Shown here: piece by piece, positions 49,329 through 58,366 of the stretch
Layout: each line of letters opens with the position of its first letter
Position numbering within the stretch: position 1 is the first letter of the stretch
NCBI GenBank assembly: GCA_037189645.1
Contig: JBBCIY010000011.1
Span: 90,972-154,971, forward strand
DNA length: 64,000 nt
Reading direction: 5' to 3'
Source: Taishania sp037189645
GTDB taxonomy: Bacteria > Bacteroidota > Bacteroidia > Flavobacteriales_D > Crocinitomicaceae
Notes under the pieces: model-generated
What the model saw: the letters and a program-made list of their open reading frames with translations, nothing else
The model's database searches: none
Told to the model about the DNA's origin: nothing
Made by a program: the position numbers and the translations under genes

Positions 49329-50144
49329 ATGAAACTATCCAGTTATATAATCGCAGTAGCTTTTCTGGTCCTGGCTACCGGTTGTTCCGAATACAGCAAA
49401 GTATTGAAATCGGAGGACTATGACCGTAAGTTTGAAATGGCCAACAGCTATTTCGACAATGAAAAGTACATGCAAAGCATTGCTTTATACGAACAGGTTT
49501 ACCAGCGGTTTCCAAAGCAAAGCGAAGGAGAGGTTTCTTATTTCAGGATAGGAAAAGCCTATTACATGGAAAAGGATTACTACATGGGAGGTTATTTCCT
49601 GGGGCAGTTCATAGCCCGTTTTCCTTACAGCGCAAAAGTAGAAGAAGCGACCTTCTTATCTGCCATGTGTTCCGTTAACCAGTCTCCTGAAAAATCACTG
49701 GACCAGACGGATACGGAAGTAGCGATCAACAGCCTCCAGCAATTCATCGACCGGTTTCCCAATTCGGAATTGATCGACTCCAGCAATGTCATTATGGACA
49801 GGTTACGGTTCAAACTGGAATCAAAAGATTTCGAAGCCGTGAAGCTCTACGCGAGAACGATGAACTACCGGGCAGCGGTTACCGCTTCTGAGATTTTCAT
49901 TACGAACTATCCGACCAGTATTTACAAGGAAGAAGCAGGTTACATACTGGTGAATAATTCGTATTTACTGACCAAAAACAGTATTGATTCCAAAAAATTG
50001 GAAAGAACTGAGCAAACATTGGAAAGATATCGTATTTTTGTAACAGAATTCCCAAACTCTAAGTACATTAAGGCATTGAATTCCATCAATACGTATATGG
50101 AAAAAGAGTTGGAAATTTTAGAACAATTAGAAGCAGAAAAATAA
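49329..50144 (+). CDS. bamD: Outer-membrane assembly lipoprotein BamD
   Basis: A 271-residue lipoprotein (lipobox ATGC, Cys19) of TPR-like helices: KFEMANSYFDNEKYMQSIALYEQVYQRFPKQ, YMGGYFLGQFIARFPYSAKVEEA, AINSLQQFIDRFPNS. It is the standard BamD partner of the BamA beta-barrel insertion machine. It starts the conserved Flavobacteriia cluster bamD-rpoZ-coaBC-porD-recN; the rpoZ gene follows 4 nt after its stop. Confidence 0.94.
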   Translation: MKLSSYIIAVAFLVLATGCSEYSKVLKSEDYDRKFEMANSYFDNEKYMQSIALYEQVYQRFPKQSEGEVSYFRIGKAYYMEKDYYMGGYFLGQFIARFPYSAKVEEATFLSAMCSVNQSPEKSLDQTDTEVAINSLQQFIDRFPNSELIDSSNVIMDRLRFKLESKDFEAVKLYARTMNYRAAVTASEIFITNYPTSIYKEEAGYILVNNSYLLTKNSIDSKKLERTEQTLERYRIFVTEFPNSKYIKALNSINTYMEKELEILEQLEAEK

Positions 50145-50148
50145 GATT

Positions 50149-50472
50149 ATGAGTTTTAAAAACAGTACAGCGGAAAGATCTACGATCACAAGAGATACAG
50201 TGGATATTGAAGCAAAGACAGGTAATATCTACGAATCCATCGTAGCGCTTTCAAAAAGATCGAATCAACTGAGCGTTGAATTGAAAGAAGAATTGACTCA
50301 AAAGCTGCAGGAATTCGCATCTTCAATTGACAACCTGGAAGAAATTTTCGAAAACCGTGAACAAATTGAGATTTCACGTTTTTATGAAAGGTTGCCAAAA
50401 CCTGTTGCGATTGCAATTGAAGACTTATTGAAGGATAAAATATACATCCGTAAGGAAGACGTTATATCTTAA
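50149..50472 (+). CDS. rpoZ: DNA-directed RNA polymerase omega/Rpb6-family subunit
   Basis: A 107-residue protein of the RpoZ/Rpb6 family in its Bacteroidota form: TGNIYESIVALSKRSNQLSVELKEELTQKL at 20-50 matches the omega core, with an extra acidic helical tail (NLEEIFENREQIEISRFYERLPKP). Omega helps fold and assemble beta-prime. Position between bamD and coaBC supports the call, because omega precedes the Dfp/CoaBC gene in many bacteria. Confidence 0.9.
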   Translation: MSFKNSTAERSTITRDTVDIEAKTGNIYESIVALSKRSNQLSVELKEELTQKLQEFASSIDNLEEIFENREQIEISRFYERLPKPVAIAIEDLLKDKIYIRKEDVIS

Positions 50473-50474
50473 CA

Positions 50475-51671
50475 ATGCAGAATAAGTGCATACTTCTGGG
50501 AATTACAGGAGGTATTGCAGCATATAAGATTGCATTCCTGATACGATCATTAAAAAAAGAAGGGGCAGAAGTCAAATGTATAATGACTCCTGCCTCTTGC
50601 GATTTTATCAGCCCGCTTGTTGTTGCAACGCTTTCCGGGAATCCCGTAGGAATAGAATTCTGGAACAAATCCGACGGTTCATGGGTAAACCACGTGGAGT
50701 ACGGCCTTTGGGCTGACCTGTTCGTAATTGCCCCGGCCACGGCGAATTCCTTGTCTAAAATGGCAAGTGGCGCCTGCGACAACCTGTTGCTCGCGACCTA
50801 CTTGTCCAACAAATCAAAGACAATGATCGCTCCTGCCATGGACCTGGACATGTATGCGCACCCTGCTACCAGGCGTAACCTGGAACAACTTCAAAAAGAC
50901 GGCGTAAAGATCATCCCGGCAGAATCAGGGTTTCTGGCAAGTGGACTGGAAGGAGAAGGCAGGATGGCAGAACCGGAAACGATTCTGAGATACATCCGGG
51001 CGGAACTGAACTCTTCCGGAGAGCTTGCCGGGAAAAAAATACTTGTTACCGCAGGTCCGACCTATGAAGCGATTGATCCCGTCCGTTTCATTGGGAACCA
51101 CTCTTCAGGAAAAATGGGATTTGCATTGGCTGAGCTATTGGCCGCAAAAGGTGCTGCTGTTACACTGATCAGCGGTCCGTCTAACCTGAAAGCGGAACAT
51201 CCGGGGATTCACGTAGTCAATATAACGAGCGCAGGGGAATTATTTCATTCGGTCCGGGAACACTGGGGAGAAATGGATGGGGGAATCTTCAGCGCTGCGG
51301 TGGCGGATTACCGTCCGAAAGAACAGGCTGCTGAAAAGATCAAGAAAAAAGAAGAAGAATTATCCCTTCAGCTGGTAAAAACACCGGATTCCCTCAAATG
51401 GGCAGGAGAAAACAAGCAAAAACACCAGATTCTGGCCGGGTTTGCGTTGGAAACCACAAACGCACTGGAACACGGGAAAGAAAAGCTTGAGAAAAAAAAT
51501 CTTGACTTCATCGTCATCAACAGCCCGGAAAAAGGGAAAACCGGATTCGGGGCCGACACAAACCGGGTTTCGATCTTGGATAATCACAATAAATTGACGA
51601 ATTTTGAGTTAAAGACGAAACAGCAGGTCGCTGAAGACATTATAACATATTACATTAACTACAGGCAATGA
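50475..51671 (+). CDS. coaBC: Bifunctional phosphopantothenoylcysteine decarboxylase/phosphopantothenate-cysteine ligase
   Basis: A 398-residue fusion enzyme of coenzyme A synthesis. The CoaC half (1-180) begins ILLGITGGIAAYKIAFLIRSL, binds FMN and has the PAMDLDMYAHP motif; the CoaB half begins GKKILVTAGPTYEAIDPVRFIGNHSSGKMG. Both have normal length. It starts 2 nt after rpoZ and overlaps porD by 4 bp. Confidence 0.96.
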   Translation: MQNKCILLGITGGIAAYKIAFLIRSLKKEGAEVKCIMTPASCDFISPLVVATLSGNPVGIEFWNKSDGSWVNHVEYGLWADLFVIAPATANSLSKMASGACDNLLLATYLSNKSKTMIAPAMDLDMYAHPATRRNLEQLQKDGVKIIPAESGFLASGLEGEGRMAEPETILRYIRAELNSSGELAGKKILVTAGPTYEAIDPVRFIGNHSSGKMGFALAELLAAKGAAVTLISGPSNLKAEHPGIHVVNITSAGELFHSVREHWGEMDGGIFSAAVADYRPKEQAAEKIKKKEEELSLQLVKTPDSLKWAGENKQKHQILAGFALETTNALEHGKEKLEKKNLDFIVINSPEKGKTGFGADTNRVSILDNHNKLTNFELKTKQQVAEDIITYYINYRQ

Positions 51672-52576
51672 AAAGAATAATACTATTGACAACATTAAGC
51701 TTGTCCTATTTTTCCACGTATGCACAGGAACTGAATTGCCAGGTAAGTATCGTTCCAAGCAACAAGGTGGAGGTGAGCACTGTGGAACAAGAAGTATTGA
51801 GCCAGCTGGAAGGAGTGATCCGCCAGTTTATGAATGAAACAAAATGGACAAAAGACAATTTCAAGCTGGAAGAAAGGATCAATTGCCAGATCCAGTTCCA
51901 GCTGGAGAAAATCCCGCAACCGGGGGTTTACGAAGGGATGTTCCAGATCCAGAGCTCCCGCCCCGCGTATAACTCCACTTACAATACCCTCTTACTGAAT
52001 TTCTCAGATCAGCATGTTTCTTTCAGCTTTTCACGAAACGCCATGCTGAACTACGCCCCTAACCAGTTCAGGGATAACCTGACTTCCATGCTGGCTTTTT
52101 ACGCGTACTACATCATCGGGATGGACTACGATTCCTTTGGGTTGAAAGATGGCGGACAATACTTGCAGGAAGCTCAGAATGTAGTGTTAAACGCCCAGAA
52201 TTCAGGCGCTCCGGGCTGGAGTCCTGACCAGGTAGGTGCAAAAAACAACCGTTACTGGCTTATTGACAATGCATTGCATCAATTGTTTGAACCGTTGCGC
52301 GAGTGCGTTTACGAGTACCACCGCCTGGGACTGGATAAATTGTTTGAAAACAAGGATCAGGGAAGGGCTGCCATGTATGAAGCGTTGAATAAACTGGCAA
52401 AAGTTTCGGCTACACGCCCCAATTCAATCAACGTAACGACTTTTGTACAGGCGAAAAGAAACGAGCTGAAACAGATTTTCACAGACGCTCCGACCGCAGA
52501 AAAAACCAAGCTGGTGGCATTGTTAAAACGGTTAGATCCTACCAATTCTGATAAATACGACGAAATTTTGAAGTAA
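51668..52576 (+). CDS. porD: DUF4835 family protein, probable T9SS component PorD
   Basis: A 302-residue exported protein with signal peptide 1-19. The body (ELNCQVSIVPSNKVE, EGMFQIQSSRPAYNSTYNTLLLNF, MLAFYAYYIIGMDYDSFGLKDGGQYLQEAQ) is typical of DUF4835, which I recall being named the type IX secretion protein PorD. The gene order coaBC-DUF4835-recN is conserved in Flavobacteriia and supports the call. It is co-transcribed: the ATG overlaps coaBC and its stop overlaps the recN ATG (TAATG). Confidence 0.85.
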   Translation: MKRIILLTTLSLSYFSTYAQELNCQVSIVPSNKVEVSTVEQEVLSQLEGVIRQFMNETKWTKDNFKLEERINCQIQFQLEKIPQPGVYEGMFQIQSSRPAYNSTYNTLLLNFSDQHVSFSFSRNAMLNYAPNQFRDNLTSMLAFYAYYIIGMDYDSFGLKDGGQYLQEAQNVVLNAQNSGAPGWSPDQVGAKNNRYWLIDNALHQLFEPLRECVYEYHRLGLDKLFENKDQGRAAMYEALNKLAKVSATRPNSINVTTFVQAKRNELKQIFTDAPTAEKTKLVALLKRLDPTNSDKYDEILK

Positions 52577-54228
52577 TGCTCAAACAACTGAATGTCCGGA
52601 ATTTTGCACTCATCAACGAGGCAATGCTCAATTTTGACAAAGGATATACCGTTATCACAGGAGAAACTGGATCAGGAAAGTCGATCCTGTTAAATGCGCT
52701 CAATCTTTTATTGGGAGACCGGGCAGACTTTAAAGTCATCGGGAATAACGGTGAAAAAGCAGTTGTAGAAGCCATTTTCGAGGTCAGTGAAAAAGAATTC
52801 GACACTTTTTTCAAAGAAAACGACATCGATCCGGAACAAGAATCCATTGTACGGAGAGAAATAACCAGTCAAGGGCGTTCAAGGGCATTCATCAACGACA
52901 TCCCTGTCCAGCTGGGCATCTTAAAAGAATTTACAGAGCGGTTGATTTCGATCCACTCACAATACAATACACTGGATTTAAAACGAAAAGATTTTCAGCT
53001 CCATACACTTGACCTGCTTGCCGGAACTAAAAAAGCACAGGTTGAGTTTTCCGGATTGTATGAAACAGCCCGTGCACTTTCAAAAACGATCAGCTCAGAA
53101 AAAGAATTGCTGAGCCAATTGGAAAAAGACAAGGATTACAATGATTTTCAACTGAAAGAACTGGAAGAGCTGAACCTGGAAAAAAATAACTTTCCGGAAC
53201 TGGAAGAGCAGTTGCTGAAAATCGAAAATGCGGGTGAAATACAGCAACACATCAGCCATCTGGCGAATGCATTGGGAAATGAAGGAGCGGTAATCGATCA
53301 ATTACAATCACTCCGATCAACTGCCGCCAGGCTGTCAAAAATCGATCGATCCAATGAAGCGGCAGAAACAAGGCTCCAGTCAGTGATCATCGAGTTAAAA
53401 GACCTTGAAGCAGAACTTTCCGATTCGCTGACTCAAACGGAATATTTTGATGAGCAGCAAAAGCAGGCCATTACAGAATTGGTAGACAAATATAACCGTG
53501 TACTGGTCAAACACAGGTGCACCAATGAAGCAGAGCTAAAACAGCTCTACCTGCAATTGCAGAATTCCGTTTCAGATACTGAAACATTACGGGAAAAAAT
53601 TACGGTGCTGGAAAAAGAATTGGAACAATTACACATCCGGTTGAACACACTGGCAGACCAGCTTCACAATAACAGGAATCAGGCGATCCAGGGAATCGAA
53701 GAAAAGATCAGGCATTCACTGACCGATCTGAAATTGCCGGATACCCATCTTAAATTTCAGCTGGAAAAGCAAGACAAGCTCACTTCATCCGGAAACTCCT
53801 CCCTCACTCTGCTTTTTTCAGCAAACAAAGGGATTGCTCCTGTAGAAATTGAGAAAGCTGCCAGCGGTGGAGAGCTGTCCCGTGTCATGCTTGCTCTTCA
53901 GCAGCTGATCTCTGAAAAAACAAAGCTCCCTACGATTTTCTTCGATGAAATAGATACCGGTGTGTCGGGAGATGTTGCTGAAAAAATAGGCTTGCTGTTA
54001 AAGCAAATGGGGAATACAATGCAGTTATTCGCTATCTCACATTTGCCTCAGGTTGCGGCAAAAGCAAAGCAGCACTTTAAAGTTGAAAAAAATACAACGG
54101 ACAACAGTACGCAAACAATTATCCGTCCACTTTCAGAATCCGAACGAATTGAAGAAATTGCCCGCCTGATGAGTGGAGAAATAATTAATGAAGCAGCTAT
54201 TTCCAATGCCAAAGCACTGATGGCATAA
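52576..54228 (+). CDS. recN: DNA repair protein RecN
   Basis: A 550-residue SMC-like ATPase of normal length. The N-terminal Walker A is GETGSGKS (about 30-37), a long coiled coil fills the middle (about 150-370), and the C-terminal part has the signature ASGGELSRVMLALQQ and Walker B IFFDEIDTGVSG. It acts in double-strand break repair. It is the last gene of the bamD cluster; the palindromic element copy C lies 9 nt after its stop. Confidence 0.96.
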   Translation: MLKQLNVRNFALINEAMLNFDKGYTVITGETGSGKSILLNALNLLLGDRADFKVIGNNGEKAVVEAIFEVSEKEFDTFFKENDIDPEQESIVRREITSQGRSRAFINDIPVQLGILKEFTERLISIHSQYNTLDLKRKDFQLHTLDLLAGTKKAQVEFSGLYETARALSKTISSEKELLSQLEKDKDYNDFQLKELEELNLEKNNFPELEEQLLKIENAGEIQQHISHLANALGNEGAVIDQLQSLRSTAARLSKIDRSNEAAETRLQSVIIELKDLEAELSDSLTQTEYFDEQQKQAITELVDKYNRVLVKHRCTNEAELKQLYLQLQNSVSDTETLREKITVLEKELEQLHIRLNTLADQLHNNRNQAIQGIEEKIRHSLTDLKLPDTHLKFQLEKQDKLTSSGNSSLTLLFSANKGIAPVEIEKAASGGELSRVMLALQQLISEKTKLPTIFFDEIDTGVSGDVAEKIGLLLKQMGNTMQLFAISHLPQVAAKAKQHFKVEKNTTDNSTQTIIRPLSESERIEEIARLMSGEIINEAAISNAKALMA

Positions 54229-54236
54229 TCCGGGCG

Positions 54237-54264
54237 ATATCGTCATATCGCAATATGACGATAT
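54237..54264. repeat. Intergenic palindromic element, copy C
   Basis: Identical over 28 bp to the core of copy A (19130-19157). The arms pair over 12 bp with loop CGCA. It is followed by a partial extra repeat of the right arm (ATATGACG occurs twice in tandem, 54253-54268). It lies just after recN. Confidence 0.85.
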
Positions 54265-54407
54265 GACGATTTGATCTGTTGAAAAAATCCTGTTCACTTA
54301 CCTGCGAGATCAGCATGGACCTCACTCTAAAAATATACCTGTTTTCTGTAACAAGTAATACACCTCCCCCATTTTTTCCCTGAAAAAACTATTTTCAAAA
54401 AAAATCG

Positions 54408-54415
54408 TATCTTTC
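54408..54415 (+). promoter_or_regulatory. Possible -7 box of the MltF-like gene
   Basis: TATCTTTC differs from TAnnTTTG only in the last base; 18 nt before the ATG at 54434. Confidence 0.35.
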
Positions 54416-54433
54416 GTCCACTAAGATGTATGA

Positions 54434-55876
54434 ATGAAACATTCAAAACAAATAATACGCTGTTTCCAACTGCTGCTAATCATTTCGTTAATAGCAGGAT
54501 GCAGATCAGGTTCAAATAAAAACTCAGGAAAATCAGATGAAGTACCAGCATCTGTCAAAGATTACCAGCGCATCATAGAGCGGGGGCGCCTGGTCGTTTT
54601 GGCAGAGAACAGCTCCACCTCTTACTTTGTATACCGTGGCGAAAAAATGGGATACGAATATGAAATTCTCCGGGAATTTGCAAAAGAATTAGGATTGGAG
54701 CTGGAAATCAAGACGGTTGCCAATCTGGATAACCTGATCCCGATGCTGGAAAACGGCGAGGGAGATATCATTTCCTGTAATTACACGGTAACAAGAGAAC
54801 GAACCAAATCCATTGATTTTTCCATTCCCTATATCCAGACGCCACAGGTGTTGGTTCAGAAGAAACCGGACGGATGGGAAAAAATGAAACAGGCTGACCT
54901 GGACCGTCTGCTCATACGGGAACCGGTAGACCTGGGGAAAAAGCACATCAATGTATGGGAAAATTCAAGCTATTACCAACGGCTGATCCACCTCCAGGAA
55001 GAAATCGGCGATTCTATTTACATTGATCCTGTAAACGGGTTGATCGGCTCGGAAGAACTTATAGAACAGGTTTCCCAGGGAATCATTGATTACACGGTCG
55101 CTGAGGAAAACATTGCCCGTGTCAATGCACGATTTTACGACAATATTGACATTTCAACCATGATTTCCGTGAGGCAGAACATTGCTTTTGGCCTGCGGAA
55201 AGAAAGCACCCTTTTAAAAGCAAAGCTGGACAAATGGCTGGAAAGCTTCCTGAATTCCAAGACATATAAATACATCTACCGTAAATACTACGAAACCGGA
55301 GTAGCGGGAATGGTCCCTGGAAACAGTTATAACTCGATCGGAAGGGGAAAAGTTTCTCCCTACGATGAGCTCTTCAAAGCCGCAGGAAAAAAATACAACA
55401 CCGACTGGCAGCTGCTGGCCGCAATTGCGTTCTGTGAATCCCGTTTCAATCCGTATATAGAAGGTTTTGGAGGCGCTTACGGAATGATGCAGTTCATGCC
55501 GAATACAGGACCAAAATACGGCGTATATCCCAACTCTCCCCCGGAAGTACAGATCAACGGAGGAATGAAAAAGATAGCAAATGATATCAAGTCGTGGAAC
55601 TTCATTCCTGATGAAGGCCAACGGATCAAATTCGCGCTCGCCTCTTACAATGCAGGAAGAGGCCATATTGAAGACGCCCGGCGGCTTGCTGTCAAACATG
55701 GTCTGAACGGAAATGTGTGGGACAATAATGTGGAAAAAATGCTTTTAAATCTTTCAAAACAGGAATATTACCGGGATGAAGTTGTAAAAAACGGTTCCAT
55801 GAGAGGAACCACTACCTACAATTACGTAAGGAAAGTATACCAGCAATACACGGAGTGGAAAGCGGCATACAAGTAA
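54434..55876 (+). CDS. MltF-like membrane-bound lytic transglycosylase lipoprotein
   Basis: A 480-residue lipoprotein (lipobox IAGC, Cys near 23). The N-terminal half (about 45-290) is a type 3 periplasmic solute-binding domain (LVVLAENSSTSYFVYRGEKMGYEYEILREFAKELG, IDFSIPYIQTPQVLV); the C-terminal half is an SLT transglycosylase with catalytic Glu in AIAFCESRFNP and GAYGMMQFMPNTG. The layout is that of MltF, which cuts glycan strands to 1,6-anhydro products and is controlled by a ligand, in known cases muropeptides. The miaA gene follows 13 nt after the stop. Confidence 0.92.
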   Translation: MKHSKQIIRCFQLLLIISLIAGCRSGSNKNSGKSDEVPASVKDYQRIIERGRLVVLAENSSTSYFVYRGEKMGYEYEILREFAKELGLELEIKTVANLDNLIPMLENGEGDIISCNYTVTRERTKSIDFSIPYIQTPQVLVQKKPDGWEKMKQADLDRLLIREPVDLGKKHINVWENSSYYQRLIHLQEEIGDSIYIDPVNGLIGSEELIEQVSQGIIDYTVAEENIARVNARFYDNIDISTMISVRQNIAFGLRKESTLLKAKLDKWLESFLNSKTYKYIYRKYYETGVAGMVPGNSYNSIGRGKVSPYDELFKAAGKKYNTDWQLLAAIAFCESRFNPYIEGFGGAYGMMQFMPNTGPKYGVYPNSPPEVQINGGMKKIANDIKSWNFIPDEGQRIKFALASYNAGRGHIEDARRLAVKHGLNGNVWDNNVEKMLLNLSKQEYYRDEVVKNGSMRGTTTYNYVRKVYQQYTEWKAAYK

Positions 55877-55889
55877 ATCCATCAGGTGA

Positions 55890-56789
55890 ATGAAAGAGCT
55901 GATTGTTATCGGAGGTCCCACTGCGAGTGGTAAAACCGCTTTGAGTATTGCATTGGCCAAAGAATGGAACACGGTGGTGCTATCAGCCGATTCCAGGCAG
56001 TTTTACAAAGAAATGAGTATCGGCACGGCAAAGCCCGCTACAGAAGAAATGCAGGGAATCCCCCACTACTTCATTGACAGCCACACCATCGAAGACGAAG
56101 TAAATGCCGCCAGGTTCGCCCATGAAGCAGAATCACTGCTGACCAGCCTGTTCCGGCAACACGACAGGATTATCCTGACCGGAGGATCAGGTATGTTCAT
56201 TGATGCACTTTGCTTTGGACTGGACGACATCCCTCACGATGCAAGCATACAGGAGCAATTAAACAGTGAGTTTGAACGAAATGGATTGTCCCCGTTGTTA
56301 CACGAGCTGGAGCAAAAAGACAGCGAATATTATAAAATTGTTGACAAAAATAACCCCGTCAGAATCATCCGGGCGCTTGAAGTGATCCGGATAACAGACC
56401 TTCCCTACTCCACGTTCCGGAAAGGAAAGAAAAAGAAAAACGATTTCGAGGTCCGTTACTTCGTTCTGGACGTTCCCCGGGATGTATTGTACAGCCGGAT
56501 CAATTTACGGGTAGATGAAATGATTCAGTCCGGGCTGGAAGAAGAAGCAAGATCACTTTTCCCTTACAAACATTTAAAGCCGCTGGCTACGGTCGGCTAT
56601 TCCGAATGGTTCCGCTATTTTAACGGGGAAATTGACCGGAATATGTGCATTGAACTGATCAAGCAAAATTCCAGGCGGTATGCCAAGCGCCAGATCACGT
56701 GGTTCAAAAGAAACGAAAGCGCGACCTGGATTCCTTTCGGCACCACAGAAGCAATGAAACAGGAAATTTTATTGCAGCTGAAACATTGA
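55890..56789 (+). CDS. miaA: tRNA dimethylallyltransferase MiaA
   Basis: A 299-residue enzyme of normal length with P-loop GPTASGKT (9-16), SADSRQFYKEMSIGTAKP and the C-terminal YAKRQITWFKRNE. It adds dimethylallyl to A37 of tRNAs reading UNN codons. Located 13 nt behind the MltF-like gene; followed by a bidirectional terminator shared with citrate synthase. Confidence 0.95.
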   Translation: MKELIVIGGPTASGKTALSIALAKEWNTVVLSADSRQFYKEMSIGTAKPATEEMQGIPHYFIDSHTIEDEVNAARFAHEAESLLTSLFRQHDRIILTGGSGMFIDALCFGLDDIPHDASIQEQLNSEFERNGLSPLLHELEQKDSEYYKIVDKNNPVRIIRALEVIRITDLPYSTFRKGKKKKNDFEVRYFVLDVPRDVLYSRINLRVDEMIQSGLEEEARSLFPYKHLKPLATVGYSEWFRYFNGEIDRNMCIELIKQNSRRYAKRQITWFKRNESATWIPFGTTEAMKQEILLQLKH

Positions 56790-56808
56790 AGTGTCTTATA
56801 CATAAACA

Positions 56809-56840
56809 AAAAAGCCGCTGACACGGGCCAGCAGCTTTTC
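56809..56840. terminator. Bidirectional terminator between miaA and gltA
   Basis: The A-rich arm AAAAGCCGCTG and the arm CAGCAGCTTTT pair with one mismatch, with A run before and T run after, so it can serve both strands. A second small hairpin TCCTTC-GAA-GAAGGA follows within 56843-56857. Confidence 0.7.
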
Positions 56841-56858
56841 CATCCTTCGAAGAAGGAA

Positions 56859-58145
56859 TTATCGTTTATCGATCGAAACGTAATCTCTTGTTGTATAACC
56901 TGTATAGATCTGGCGCGGTCTTCCGATCGGCTCACCGTTCTCGGTCATTTCCTTCCATTGAGCGATCCATCCCGGAAGACGTCCCAGCGCAAACATTACT
57001 GTGAACATATCTGTCGGAATACCAATCGCCTTGTAAATGATACCGGAATAGAAATCTACGTTCGGATACAGGTTGCGTGCTTTGAAGTATTCATCCTCCA
57101 ACGCGTATTTTTCCAGTTTTTTGGCAATGTCCAGTAACGGATCATGGATATTCATTGCCTGCAATACGTCATCACATGCTTTTTTGATGATCGTCGCACG
57201 CGGGTCAAAGTTCTTATAAACACGATGTCCGAATCCCATCAACCGGAACGGATCATCCTTATCTTTCGCTTTGGCAACCCATTTATCCACATCACCTCCA
57301 TCGTTGTGGATCTTCTCCAGCATTTCGATAACCGCCTGGTTTGCTCCTCCGTGAAGAGGTCCCCATAGTGCAGAAATACCTGCTGAAATGGTCGCATATA
57401 AATTCGCCTGGGAAGAACCTACGATTCTCACAGTCGATGTAGAACAGTTTTGCTCGTGATCAGCATGAAGAATCAGCAATTTATTCATTGCTGCAACGAT
57501 CACCGGGTTTACTTCGTACTTTTCCGATGGCAATGAGAACATCATATGCAGGAAATTCTTCACATAATCATAATCATTGTTCGGATAGTTGAACGGATGG
57601 CGCATTGAATTCTTGTATGCCCAGGCTGCCAGGGTAGGCAACTTTGCCAGCAAACGGTGAATCGTCAGGTTCTTTGCAGCCACATCTCTGTTCGGATCCA
57701 ATGATTCCGGGTAAAAAGAAGCCAATGAGCAGATCATAGAGGAAAGTACGCCCATCGGGTGTGCTTTTGCAGGATACGCTTCAAAAAATTGCTTCATATC
57801 CTCATGTACCAGCGTATGTTTGGTGATGCTTAATTCAAAATTCTCCAACTCCGTTTTTGTCGGTAATTCTCCATAGATCAGTAAATATGCCACTTCAATG
57901 AAAGAAGCTTTTTCCGCCAATTGCTCAATCGGATATCCACGGTATCTCAGAATCCCTTCTTCCCCATCTAAAAATGTGATTGCACTTGTTGTACTTCCTG
58001 TATTTTTATAACCGGAGTCAATTGTTATATACCCCGTAGTTCCTCTAAGTTTGGTGATGTCAATAGCTTTTTCGTTTTCTGTTCCTTCTACAACAGGAAA
58101 CTCGTAAACTTTTCCTTCTAACTCAATTTTGGCAATCTCGCTCAT
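56859..58145 (-). CDS. gltA: Citrate synthase
   Basis: A 428-residue type II citrate synthase. Catalytic segments: HADHEQNCSTSTVR, GPLHGGANQAV and GFGHRVYKNFDPRA, with the active-site Asp further on near the SGIIYKAIGIP stretch. It condenses oxaloacetate with acetyl-CoA at the entry of the TCA cycle. The 428-residue length fits the hexameric, proteobacteria-like class. The 221-bp gap upstream holds a terminator for the convergent-strand neighbour's end and a half copy of the intergenic element (58206-58216). Confidence 0.95.
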   Translation of the reverse strand: MSEIAKIELEGKVYEFPVVEGTENEKAIDITKLRGTTGYITIDSGYKNTGSTTSAITFLDGEEGILRYRGYPIEQLAEKASFIEVAYLLIYGELPTKTELENFELSITKHTLVHEDMKQFFEAYPAKAHPMGVLSSMICSLASFYPESLDPNRDVAAKNLTIHRLLAKLPTLAAWAYKNSMRHPFNYPNNDYDYVKNFLHMMFSLPSEKYEVNPVIVAAMNKLLILHADHEQNCSTSTVRIVGSSQANLYATISAGISALWGPLHGGANQAVIEMLEKIHNDGGDVDKWVAKAKDKDDPFRLMGFGHRVYKNFDPRATIIKKACDDVLQAMNIHDPLLDIAKKLEKYALEDEYFKARNLYPNVDFYSGIIYKAIGIPTDMFTVMFALGRLPGWIAQWKEMTENGEPIGRPRQIYTGYTTRDYVSIDKR

Positions 58146-58205
58146 TGTATATGTTGTATATTGTTGATAAATATTTTGCGACGTCTAAAATACTTAGAAT
58201 ATTTA

Positions 58206-58216
58206 ATATCGCAATA
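58206..58216. repeat. Possible half copy of the intergenic palindromic element
   Basis: ATATCGCAATA equals the central 11 bases of the 28-bp element. The flanks do not match, so it could be a decayed copy or chance. Confidence 0.25.
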
Positions 58217-58273
58217 GTGTTTTCAAAATATTTTTCGTTTTTTTTCTGTACATTGCGCTTCCCCGGAAACGAT

Positions 58274-58313
58274 AAAAAAAGGAAAGTCTGCAAACCCGCA
58301 AACCTTCCTTTTT
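58274..58313 (-). terminator. Terminator of the glucosaminidase gene
   Basis: On the minus strand a stem of about 11 bp (GGAAGGTTTGC with GCAGACTTTCC, two wobbles), flanked by A and T runs, ends in seven T, 53 nt after the stop codon. Confidence 0.75.
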
Positions 58314-58366
58314 ACAAACAACAACAAACTAAAAAAACTCACAATAATCCAAAAATTTTCCTTCGA

